Source: HGM04593 sp045654645 (GTDB taxonomy: Bacteria > Bacteroidota > Bacteroidia > Bacteroidales > Bacteroidaceae). Taken from it: a stretch of 19,224 nt of DNA. Where the stretch lies: positions 1-19,224 of the forward strand of contig JAZONR010000031.1 of NCBI GenBank assembly GCA_045654645.1, given 5' to 3'. The stretch's first letter is position 1; each line of letters begins with the position of its first letter. A program made the translations under genes and the position numbers. The notes beneath the pieces are model-generated. The model had not been told where the DNA came from, ran no database searches, and saw only the letters and a list, made by a program, of their open reading frames with translations. Positions 1 through 5,738 of this stretch are shown piece after piece.

Positions 1-651
1 CATCACATCAACTCCTTGGCTCACAGAACGACATGGCTACGATCCGACTTAGGTTGATAATCTTCTTCAAGCACTTCATATAGCGGATAACGGTATTCTG
101 CTGACAATTCTTCTCGGTCTTCAAATAGAATTCAAAGGCTCAGACAAATTCGCCGTTTACCTCCGTAATAGGCAAATCCTCTTTGTCATATTTCAGTTTG
201 ATAAGTTCGGCAAGATAGCGGGCGCAACTTTCGTAGCGTCTTACGGTGATTATGGCAAAATCTTTACCCACCAATGCTCGACATTGTTCGTTGTGTTCAC
301 GCATAGTACCGATGATGTTGCGTACTTGCTCCACCTTTTTGTCCACCCCGAAGTACTTTTCCTGCAATATTCGGGCAGTGATAAGTTCCCTGTTCTCTTC
401 AAGTTGCGTGTAAATTCGGTGGAGTTTGATGCGACTCTCCTCGATGTAATTGTTGAGCTCCGTTGATTTGCGGCTTTTGCCCCTCGCCACTCCTTTGCTT
501 GATTCCACGATACAGGCTCAATACTTTTGCGGATGTTTGTTTCCACTCTTGCGCCATTTACTGTGATACGCATACCTACTGAAGCCTCTCCGTTCTTCAG
601 CAGCTTGGTTTTCTTGATAAAGAAAAGCACATTAAATGAATATCGTCTCAT
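1..651 (-). pseudogene. Decayed tyrosine integrase, N-terminal part, runs to window edge
   Basis: The conceptual protein begins MRRYSFNVLFFIKKTKLLKNG and continues with the arm-binding and core-binding segments usual in Bacteroidales mobile-element integrases. It has two clear lesions. The reading frame shifts at about 485-505, between the stretch ending PVSWNQAKE and the stretch beginning RGKSRKSTELNNYIEES. An in-frame TGA at 140-142 follows NGEFV, after which the same frame resumes as AFEFYLKTEKNCQQNTVIRYM. Family-like sequence fades near position 33 (after LSRIVAM), followed by another stop at 8-10, so a third break or a recombination joint may lie there. The catalytic domain is not in the window. 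A TACTTTTG -7 box and an AGGAGA ribosome site lie just upstream, so the gene was once expressed. It lies outside the 904-10529 element and probably belongs to an earlier insertion at the same tRNA. Confidence 0.85.
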
Positions 652-684
652 TTTCTCCTACTTTTAAGTTACACTTTTATTTGG

Positions 685-692
685 CAAAAGTA
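685..692 (-). promoter_or_regulatory. Bacteroidales -7 box of the decayed integrase
   Basis: TACTTTTG on the minus strand matches the Bacteroidales TAnnTTTG consensus and lies about 35 bp before the ATG at 651. An AGGAGA ribosome-site sequence is next to that ATG. I did not find a convincing -33 TTTG box. Confidence 0.45.
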
Positions 693-781
693 AGAATTCG
701 AGCCCGTTTTGACGCTATGCAAAATGTTGTGAATCAGCGAGAAACGCTCTTTCAAGGTGGAGATATTTGGAACACCCGTTT

Positions 782-801
782 GCTCCACATCTTGCTCCAC
801 C
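782..801. repeat. GCTCCAC direct repeats, 12-bp period (possible integrase arm sites)
   Basis: GCTCCAC occurs at 782-788 and 794-800, exactly 12 bp apart, with an ACATCTTG spacer like the one between GGTTGACA repeats at the other end of the window. The inner edge is about 103 bp from the tRNA-Phe repeat at 904; the corresponding distance at the right end is 104 bp. An inverted GGTGGAG lies at 756-762. I infer arm-type binding sites of a related but diverged integrase. Confidence 0.5.
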
Positions 802-847
802 AAAGGCGGTCGTGAACCGCACTTTTTTGCTTTTTAGGGGAAAATAA

Positions 848-880
848 AAAATCCCGATTTTTGTTGAAAATCAGGATTTT
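848..880 (-). terminator. Hairpin terminator downstream of the left tRNA-Phe remnant
   Basis: AAAATCCCGATTTT (848-861) and AAAATCAGGATTTT (867-880) form a 14-bp stem with one wobble pair and a 5-nt loop. On the minus strand it is followed by TTTATTTTCCCC. It would end transcription coming out of the tRNA-like sequence at 905-1009. Confidence 0.7.
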
Positions 881-903
881 ACGTTGTTTCGCTTTTCTTT
901 GCT

Positions 904-952
904 GTGGTGCCACCAGGAATCGAACCGGGGACACAAGGATTTTCAGTCCTTT
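904..952 (-). repeat. Left attachment repeat (49 bp, 3' part of tRNA-Phe)
   Basis: This 49-bp segment is identical to 10481-10529. It covers the anticodon loop to the 3' end of tRNA-Phe on the minus strand. The two copies bracket about 9.5 kb with an integrase at the right end, the usual layout of an element inserted into a tRNA 3' end. The flanking bases differ on both sides (T versus A at the left, C versus G at the right), which sets the repeat limits. Confidence 0.9.
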
Positions 953-1009
953 CGCTTCTACGACCATCTGAAGCAAGCTTCCGATGGCAACCAACTGAGC
1001 TACAGCACC
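905..1009 (-). pseudogene. tRNA-Phe-like pseudogene with expanded D arm
   Basis: Read on the minus strand, this has a tRNA-Phe acceptor start (GGTGCTG), the D-arm start GCTCAGTTGGT, a GAA anticodon loop, a normal T arm and the 3' acceptor strand TGGCACCA. The acceptor still pairs using two wobble pairs. Between GTTGGT and the anticodon stem there is extra sequence, giving 105 nt instead of 73. The extra part contains GCCATC...GATGGT and GAAGC/GCTTC complementary segments (964-987), and a second GAAGC further on can compete for pairing. The normal GAGC of the D stem is GAAGC here. No TAnnTTTG box lies just upstream. The 3' part is the attachment repeat and the 5' part (953-1009) should belong to the inserted element. 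It is unlikely to make a normal tRNA. Confidence 0.8.
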
Positions 1010-1053
1010 TTATGTGTTTCTTTTCTGTCTTATGAATGCAACTTTCGTTCTGC

Positions 1054-1073
1054 GGTTGACATAGCGGTTGACA
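1054..1073. repeat. GGTTGACA direct repeats at left element end (arm sites)
   Basis: GGTTGACA occurs at 1054-1061 and 1066-1073, exactly 12 bp apart, each preceded by GC. The same octamer with the same period occurs three times at 10346-10377. An inverted partial copy, TCAACC, follows at 1079-1084. Shared spacing at both ends of one element suggests arm-type integrase binding sites; this is inferred from sequence alone. Nothing gene-like is seen from here to 1268. Confidence 0.6.
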
Positions 1074-1268
1074 AAAAATCAACCAAGATATAGTTAATAA
1101 TTGGGGTTAATATCTCAATGCAAAGTTAATAATTTTCAATATCTAATGCTAAAAATATAGCTTGTTTGTGGAAACTTTTTTAAGCATCACAACTTACCAT
1201 ATATCGCGGTATTTTACAGCTTGTAAAACACTCTGTAAGCTCTTATTTGCAATAGTGATTCATCACCT

Positions 1269-1859
1269 CTATTCAATATATAACCAATTGGTCTGTTTGT
1301 CTCTTGTGAAGTATCCCCAAATGTATAGTGGTATTGTGAACAATCCGTTTTTGATATATCCGTAACCAAATTCTCCCATATCAAGGTAGCTTGCATTGGT
1401 ACAGCGTTTGCCACACTCTAAAGCAAAATCGGATATAGTCATAGGGTAATTGGATTGCAATATAAAAGCACCGTCCTTGTCTTTGCATAAAGCTCTGCGT
1501 ATAGTCTTACGCGTGTCGTGGAACTTCATTGCTTTGGAATTGTTAACCAATGTCAGTTGTTGGAAACCATTGTCGCCCATCCATTTACTACTGATAAAGA
1601 ACATATCTCCTTTTAGGGAGACTCTCATTCTCATAGTCTTGTTCGCTTCATAGCTCTTTCCATTTATCCTGTAAGCCCCAAGGATTTGTCCTTGCTCATC
1701 GGTGAAAGCGGCAGGGATGCACATTCTTGCATTTTGCGGTCTCTTGTTCGACCATTTCAGTTCGCCCTTAGGTAATTCAAATTTGGTTACTCTTTTTTCA
1801 ATATGAAGATAAGCTATTCCTATAGCAATGAGTATAAAGCAAAGAAAAGCTCGTTTCAT
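1269..1859 (-). CDS. Membrane-anchored protein resembling phosphodiester glycosidase (NAGPA/DUF2233-like)
   Basis: This 196-residue protein starts MKRAFLCFILIAIGIAYLHI, a signal peptide or N-terminal membrane anchor, so the rest is probably periplasmic or exposed. The body has stretches that remind me of the NAGPA/DUF2233 phosphodiester glycosidase fold: AAFTDEQGQILGAY, then FFISSKWMGDNGFQQ, then RRALCKDKDGAFILQSNYPMT and TNASYLDMGEFGYGY, the last in the place of the family's conserved Asp-Gly region. The match is from memory of the family pattern and is tentative. It is last in the cargo group, 25 bp after the lipoprotein gene at 1885-2397, so the two are probably cotranscribed. The substrate is unknown. 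It could instead be an unrelated element-borne exported protein. Confidence 0.6.
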   Translation of the reverse strand: MKRAFLCFILIAIGIAYLHIEKRVTKFELPKGELKWSNKRPQNARMCIPAAFTDEQGQILGAYRINGKSYEANKTMRMRVSLKGDMFFISSKWMGDNGFQQLTLVNNSKAMKFHDTRKTIRRALCKDKDGAFILQSNYPMTISDFALECGKRCTNASYLDMGEFGYGYIKNGLFTIPLYIWGYFTRDKQTNWLYIE

Positions 1860-1884
1860 AATTAAAAGGAATTCCTAAAATTTC

Positions 1885-2397
1885 TTACTTCTTGAATTTT
1901 CGGACAAGAAAAATAATAAACGCTATAATGCCTGCAATTATGGCTATAAGTTTTATTATAGCCAGGACTATTATGAAATCAGCGATTTCTTCTTCACCAT
2001 CGCTCTGGGAATAACCAAAAATCATATAGTCTTCACTTATAAGGCAATCCATTATATCTCCGTTTATATTGGTCGCATAGATGTAGTCTCCGCAATAGTT
2101 CTTACTCCAATGCTTGTCTGTTTTGCACAACTCCTCCAATTTCGTGATATGTGCTTTGGACATAGGCTCACGGAATTTGAACTCATAGGTGTAGGAGAGA
2201 TAATGCGAGCCTACTCCGCGGTCTGATTTGACAAGTTCCAAATCGGGTAGTTCCACACCAATTACAGTTGCAACAGAAGTGGGGTTTTCCTCTATTTTTG
2301 TTAATATCCCATTTGAGCACGATGTCAACAATGAGGTAAACAACACAAGTAGTGAAATTGTCCAAATATTCAAATGCTCTTTTAGTGCTTTTTTCAT
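1885..2397 (-). CDS. Small lipoprotein with C-terminal membrane segment
   Basis: This 170-residue protein has an N-terminal hydrophobic stretch ending in the lipobox LLTSC, so it should be processed as a lipoprotein at that cysteine. A soluble region of about 110 residues follows, with several cysteines (ELCKTDK, KNYCGDY, DCLISEDY). Residues about 138-166 form a strongly hydrophobic helix (DFIIVLAIIKLIAIIAGIIA) followed by the positive end VRKFKK, which would place the C-terminus in the cytoplasm. A lipid anchor together with a C-terminal transmembrane helix is uncommon. I do not recognise a family. It lies directly upstream of the 1269-1859 gene with a 25-bp gap, which suggests joint function at the envelope. 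Confidence 0.75.
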   Translation of the reverse strand: MKKALKEHLNIWTISLLVLFTSLLTSCSNGILTKIEENPTSVATVIGVELPDLELVKSDRGVGSHYLSYTYEFKFREPMSKAHITKLEELCKTDKHWSKNYCGDYIYATNINGDIMDCLISEDYMIFGYSQSDGEEEIADFIIVLAIIKLIAIIAGIIAFIIFLVRKFKK

Positions 2398-2438
2398 AGT
2401 CTTTTCTTTTTGTAAAGAGAAAGCAAAATCTTTCGTTA

Positions 2439-2471
2439 AAAGCCAACTTGTCTGTGAGGTAGGTTGGCTTT
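2439..2471 (-). terminator. Hairpin terminator after the 2511-2858 gene
   Basis: AAAGCCAAC (2439-2447) pairs perfectly with GTTGGCTTT (2463-2471) around a 15-nt loop. On the minus strand the second arm runs into TTTT. It separates the 2511-2858 gene from the lipoprotein gene below it. Confidence 0.7.
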
Positions 2472-2510
2472 ATAATGAATCATTCTCAACTGAGACTTCT
2501 TCTAATTAGG

Positions 2511-2858
2511 TCATCCAAAGTTCAATTCATCATCCCGATAAGGACACCTCCAACTTCTCCCCTGTCCAAATAAATATGCAGTATTAAGGATTAAAGCAAC
2601 GGTGTTGTTGTGGCGATTGTAGTCAACCAAAAATCTATGGTCTGGAAGAATCTTAAAGTACAAATGATAATATTTATATCCTCCGCAATAAAGCCCTTTA
2701 TTTATCTCAGCATACGCATATTTTACTAAGTCCTCACGAATAGGAATATATTGCGCTCTTATATATAGTCGATTATCTCTAATCTTCACATCTCCGTGTG
2801 TGACATCATAAAAGGTTTTATTATAAGAACCACAAAATTCAATCTTTAAATTTGGCAT
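2511..2858 (-). CDS. Hypothetical protein, tyrosine-rich, 115 residues
   Basis: The protein begins MPNLKIEFCGSYNKTFYDV and has no signal peptide or membrane segment. It is rich in tyrosine and asparagine and looks like an all-beta or mixed fold (alternating hydrophobic runs such as GDVKIRDNRLYIRAQYIPI and HLYFKILPDHRFLVDY). The C-terminus ends RSWRCPYRDDELNFG. I do not recognise a family. It has its own terminator downstream and about 100 bp of AT-rich sequence upstream, so it may be a single-gene unit in the element's cargo. Confidence 0.6.
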   Translation of the reverse strand: MPNLKIEFCGSYNKTFYDVTHGDVKIRDNRLYIRAQYIPIREDLVKYAYAEINKGLYCGGYKYYHLYFKILPDHRFLVDYNRHNNTVALILNTAYLFGQGRSWRCPYRDDELNFG

Positions 2859-2961
2859 AACCTATATGAATATTATTTAACCTAATTATCAAAATTAATT
2901 CTCCTACAAATTAGTTACTTCATCTATGTCAACGAGCAAACTAAAAAATCGATATTGCATT

Positions 2962-3330
2962 TTATCTATTGCTAAGTTCTCTTATATATTTATTAAGTGC
3001 TTCCACTAAACCTTGTTTACCAAAACGTTTTTCTATTTCTTCCGCTGCACCAATTGTCCCGTAATCCTCAAAGTCACCACAATAAGAAATATATCGATAA
3101 ACATCTCCTCCACCTAGCCAACTTGTTTTGGTTTTCTGTTTGCATAATTTACTTGTAGAGGATTCCCATTGTTCCCTTAAGTTATAGAATGCATCTTTTA
3201 GCTGATTATATATCTTGTCCTCTCCAAGTCGTTTTGCAAAGGCTCCTGCGAATTGCAACTTTTGAAGTCTATCAGTAAGTTCCGCAGGCATAGTAATAGT
3301 GTGGTAATTAGTAGTTACTCTGATTGCCAT
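2962..3330 (-). CDS. Hypothetical helical protein, 122 residues
   Basis: The protein begins MAIRVTTNYHTITMPAELTDRLQKL and appears largely alpha-helical and cytoplasmic, with no signal or membrane segment. A central stretch, KTSWLGGGDVYRYISYCGDFEDYG, links a lysine-rich helix to a C-terminal charged helix ending NKYIRELSNR. I do not recognise a family. The ATG at 3328-3330 follows AT-rich sequence usual for Bacteroidales leaders. It sits between the small membrane protein gene and the 2511-2858 gene, all on the minus strand. Confidence 0.6.
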   Translation of the reverse strand: MAIRVTTNYHTITMPAELTDRLQKLQFAGAFAKRLGEDKIYNQLKDAFYNLREQWESSTSKLCKQKTKTSWLGGGDVYRYISYCGDFEDYGTIGAAEEIEKRFGKQGLVEALNKYIRELSNR

Positions 3331-3395
3331 AATTATATAAAATATTCAAGGTTATTTGATTGTTTTTAACGTATAATCTTTTTATAAAATTGAAT

Positions 3396-3563
3396 TCATT
3401 TGTCGTTTCCTTTGCAAGCCTTTACAATGCCTATGATAACTATTACAATCATTATGATGAATGTAATGCCAGATGTGCCACTATCTCTATCATCGCGAGG
3501 TGCGGCAAATATTGGCAATATGTTTAGTAATGAAAGTAGGGTCGCTACAAATAATTTTTTCAT
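3396..3563 (-). CDS. Small exported or membrane protein, about 55 residues
   Basis: I start this at the ATG at 3561-3563 because it gives a textbook signal sequence (MKKLFVATLLSLLNILPIFA followed by APRDD). The longer frame back to 3605 adds only a polar 14-residue tail. After a short acidic linker (DDRDSGTSG) comes a hydrophobic helix (ITFIIMIVIVIIGIVKA) and the short end CKGNDK. Either the signal is cleaved and one helix remains, or it is a two-helix inner-membrane protein. I do not recognise the family. Small two-helix proteins in cargo regions can be toxins or accessory subunits, but nothing here proves that. Confidence 0.55.
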   Translation of the reverse strand: MKKLFVATLLSLLNILPIFAAPRDDRDSGTSGITFIIMIVIVIIGIVKACKGNDK

Positions 3564-3618
3564 ATTTTTATCTCCTATAGCCTCACTGTCCCCTTTGTTT
3601 GGCATTAAATAAAAATAA

Positions 3619-3698
3619 GGTGTGGGAACTATATTTGCTTTATCCTAAAGTCAGGTCTTCGCATTACCTTTGGAATGGATAAAGCAATAGCCCACACC
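3619..3698. repeat. Long interrupted inverted repeat over the microgene start
   Basis: GGTGTGGG (3619-3626) pairs with CCCACACC (3691-3698), and TTGCTTTATCC (3635-3645) pairs with GGATAAAGCAA (3677-3687), around a 31-nt loop. The left arm contains a TATATTTG promoter-like box. The right arm covers the first codons of a plus-strand frame starting at 3675. It could control translation, act as a recombination site, or end minus-strand transcription (a T-rich run follows on that strand). Confidence 0.6.
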
Positions 3699-3806
3699 AA
3701 AGGTTATGTAAAGAGCCACTACGGGCTGTACAAACCAACGATGTGGTGCTACCGCTACTATCTTCATTCCAATATCAAAGTTGCGAAGTTTGACTTTAGA
3801 AGATAA
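3675..3806 (+). CDS. Candidate microprotein, 43 residues
   Basis: This is the only plus-strand gene I can propose inside the element. The frame reads MDKAIAHTKGYVKSHYGLYK, then PTMWCYRYYLHSNIKVAKFD and FRR. It is basic and rich in aromatic residues, with no signal peptide. A TATATTTG box at 3630-3637 would give a leader of about 30 nt, and a hairpin with a T-rich tail ends the unit at 3889. A second box, TACCTTTG at 3665-3672, is too close to the ATG to serve this start. There is no clear -33 box or Shine-Dalgarno site. The first codons lie in the right arm of a long inverted repeat, which could hide the start in RNA. No family is recognised, and a chance open frame is possible. Confidence 0.35.
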   Translation: MDKAIAHTKGYVKSHYGLYKPTMWCYRYYLHSNIKVAKFDFRR

Positions 3807-4051
3807 TTTCAATAACACCTTTTTATTAAAAAAATAACTCTTTTGCTACCGCTGTAACTTGGAGTTATTGCAAAAGTAATAAAGGTGTTTTGTTTTATCA
3901 AGATAATTGCTGAAAAAACTTTTTAACAATTGCTGTAGAAGTCTGTAATGCAGATTATGAATGTTTTTTGCTTGTAATAGTAGAGTGGCGACAAAATTTG
4001 AACAGGGTCTATAAAAAGTTTTTTCTTCAAAAAATGTCGCCGTCTCATAGT
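3807..4051. other. Non-coding gap between microgene and short recombinase
   Basis: Together with the sequence from 3606 this is a stretch of about 450 bp with no conventional gene. It holds the hairpin at 3814-3889 and then AT-rich sequence up to the recombinase stop codon at 4052. I see no further gene, tRNA or clear promoter in 3890-4051. Confidence 0.5.
3814..3889 (+). terminator. Nested hairpin, probable plus-strand (maybe two-way) terminator
   Basis: AACACCTTT (3814-3822) pairs with AAAGGTGTT (3881-3889). The stem can extend through ATTA/TAAT and TTTTGC (3841-3846)/GCAAAA (3870-3875). A competing stem is ATAACTC (3834-3840)/GAGTTAT (3862-3868). The plus strand continues TTGTTTT. On the minus strand GAGTTAT is followed by TTTTTTT, so it could also terminate the recombinase transcript. 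Confidence 0.5.
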
Positions 4052-4639
4052 TCAGAAACTCAGACAATCATAGGTCTGTAAAATCTCCTCTTGTCTCAAT
4101 CCAAGATAGCGTTTTGTAATAGCAACGTTGCTATGGTTGAACAGTTCCATAAGCTTGACTAATGCTAGTTCTGCATTGTCCGAAGATTCAAACACCTTTC
4201 TGCCAAATGTCTTGCGTAACGAATGAGTAGAAAAATGGTTAATCTTCAAATTGTACCGATATTTAAGTTCTTTCAATATTAAGTTTATCCATTGAATAGA
4301 ATAAACCTTGTTGCGAGCAGATATAAAACAGAGTTCATCTGCATTATCAATATGTAATGCTTGATAGCAGTCTTTGATATGCTTCTGAAATTCCCTGTTA
4401 ATTTTTACCTCTCTGCGTTTGCCTGTCTTTTTCTCAATTAGCACAAATTTCGCTTCCTTGTTCAGTAGCATATTCCAATTAAGGCGTAACAGGTCACTGA
4501 TTCGCAAGCCAAAGAATATGCCACACCCAATAAGTAGGCTTATTCTATAATTCTTCTCTCTGTATAGCTTTCTAACTAATGTTGTAGCACTGTCCCATTG
4601 GAGATAGTCGCTAGTTGTATAACTGTTCTTCAAACTCAT
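4052..4639 (-). CDS. Short tyrosine recombinase (FimB-sized, catalytic domain only)
   Basis: This 195-residue protein has the complete tyrosine-recombinase active site: Arg46 in GLRISDLLRL, His139 and Arg142 in HSLRKTFG, His169 in LFNHSN, and Tyr178 in RYLGL, with the beta-hairpin lysine region around KKTGKRREV. Only about 20 residues precede the catalytic domain, so the core-binding domain of ordinary integrases is missing. The size matches the FimB/FimE class that inverts short promoter segments. It is a second recombinase in an element that already has a full-length integrase, so it probably does a separate job such as DNA inversion or multimer resolution. Inverted and direct repeats lie on both sides of the gene (4671-4751, and 3619-3889). 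Its target is not proven. Confidence 0.85.
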   Translation of the reverse strand: MSLKNSYTTSDYLQWDSATTLVRKLYREKNYRISLLIGCGIFFGLRISDLLRLNWNMLLNKEAKFVLIEKKTGKRREVKINREFQKHIKDCYQALHIDNADELCFISARNKVYSIQWINLILKELKYRYNLKINHFSTHSLRKTFGRKVFESSDNAELALVKLMELFNHSNVAITKRYLGLRQEEILQTYDCLSF

Positions 4640-4670
4640 ATTTATTTCAGTTTTAGTCGTTTAACGATAT

Positions 4671-4751
4671 AAGTGTAAGTAAATTTATATGCAATTTTAT
4701 AAGTGGTTAATAATCAATGTTATTTCACTTATAAAGAAAAGTGTAAGTAAA
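4671..4751. repeat. AAGTG repeat cluster before the short recombinase
   Basis: AAGTGTAAGTAAA occurs twice in direct orientation (4671-4683 and 4739-4751). Between them, TTATAAGTG (4697-4705) and CACTTATAA (4726-4734) form a perfect 9-bp inverted repeat with a 20-bp spacer. All four share the core AAGTG. The cluster lies just upstream of the recombinase ATG at 4639 and could be its binding sites, an operator, or iterons. Confidence 0.55.
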
Positions 4752-4753
4752 CA

Positions 4754-4791
4754 AAAGAGGACACTCCACGCAAAAATGGAATGTCCTCTTT
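4754..4791 (-). terminator. Terminator of the DUF3871 gene
   Basis: AAAGAGGACA (4754-4763) pairs perfectly with TGTCCTCTTT (4782-4791); inner CCA/TGG pairs extend it. On the minus strand it is followed by TGTTTACTTAC. It lies 9 bp after the stop codon of the 4800-5738 gene. Confidence 0.8.
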
Positions 4792-4799
4792 CCGTATTC

Positions 4800-5738
4800 T
4801 TAGCCCAAGAACCAAGAATATTCAGAATCTCCCTGTAATGCTTTACAGATTCCAACCGTCACTTCTGTAGCATTGACACCACGCTGAACATAGCTGTCAA
4901 TGTAACTGCTCTTGTTCGCTTCTGTTAGCAAGTTGTGGAAATCAAACATTGAAATAGTGCTGTCCTTTGTTCCAAAGTTCGGGTTACTGTAGTAGTCACG
5001 ACACACGTTGTTAATCTGACTGTCAGTAATGAGAAGCTTTGGTACTCTGCGTTGCTGATAGCTTGGTAATGCTTGATAAAGTCTCATTCTACCCACAATC
5101 TGTGCGAACTGTGTTTCTGTCAACCTTGTCTGTGTAAGAGTATGCAACAACTGTATATCCTTATCAAGATTGAAACTTGAAAACAAGTCAACAACAGCTT
5201 TGTAAAGGTCGTGTAGTGACATTACCTCAATAGCTAAACGCACACCCTCACCTGTTAAGACTTGGTTACTGCACACGTTCACTCTCCACCCAATAAAGAC
5301 TGTGAATTTCTCCATTCCGCGATTAGCACGGTACAGGTTCAAGTCTGAATAGTTGCGAACACCACCAATGCAGAGTTCCAAACGCTGTCCGTCTATGCAC
5401 TCGTGCAGGCTTGGAATGGTGAACGCAAATGCTAAACGTTGGTAGAACTGTGTCTTCTCACATTCAAGAAGCTCGCTTGAACGCTTACCTAATGCAGATG
5501 GTATGCGACCACGAACAATGTGTGAAACACGAATATCGGGGTTGTTTACAGTCTCCCCTGCAAACACGTTACAAGCCGCGTTGTGTACGGTGCTGATGAA
5601 ATCTTGGTGTGAAATGGTCAGTTCTTGATTCGCCCAAGTAGGAACAACACACTGTTCTGTAAGTTCCTCGAATGAGATTGCGTTAGTGTTAGCTTCAAGA
5701 AAATTCACGCTTGTTGAGTTCAAAATAAGTTCGTTCAT
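4800..5738 (-). CDS. DUF3871 family protein
   Basis: This 312-residue protein matches what I know of DUF3871, a family found mainly in Bacteroidales mobile elements. Recognisable segments are IRVSHIVRGRIPSAL (about residues 68-82), LHECIDGQRLELCIGGVRNYSD, EKFTVFIGWRVNVCSNQVLTG, TETQFAQIVGRMRLYQALP, LITDSQINNVCRDYYSNPNFG and the C-terminal LLTEANKSSYIDSYVQRGVNA with a closing WFLG. The length is close to the usual 310-340. The molecular role of the family is not known to me; the resemblance of its layout to DUF932-type phage and plasmid proteins suggests a part in element maintenance or counter-defence, which is inference only. It has its own terminator and 428 bp of non-coding sequence upstream. 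Confidence 0.85.
   Translation of the reverse strand: MNELILNSTSVNFLEANTNAISFEELTEQCVVPTWANQELTISHQDFISTVHNAACNVFAGETVNNPDIRVSHIVRGRIPSALGKRSSELLECEKTQFYQRLAFAFTIPSLHECIDGQRLELCIGGVRNYSDLNLYRANRGMEKFTVFIGWRVNVCSNQVLTGEGVRLAIEVMSLHDLYKAVVDLFSSFNLDKDIQLLHTLTQTRLTETQFAQIVGRMRLYQALPSYQQRRVPKLLITDSQINNVCRDYYSNPNFGTKDSTISMFDFHNLLTEANKSSYIDSYVQRGVNATEVTVGICKALQGDSEYSWFLG

Noticed and set aside
752..1082. Open frames across the left tRNA remnant on both strands
   Set aside because: They run through the terminator, tRNA-derived sequence and arm-site repeats, have no ribosome site, and contain no recognisable protein sequence.
3619..3889. CRISPR array or integron attC array
   Set aside because: The repeats are inverted and different from each other, with no regular repeat-spacer pattern and no cas or integron integrase gene.
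4671..4751. Insertion-sequence terminal repeats
   Set aside because: The repeats are close together with no transposase or target duplication, and fit recombinase or regulator sites better.
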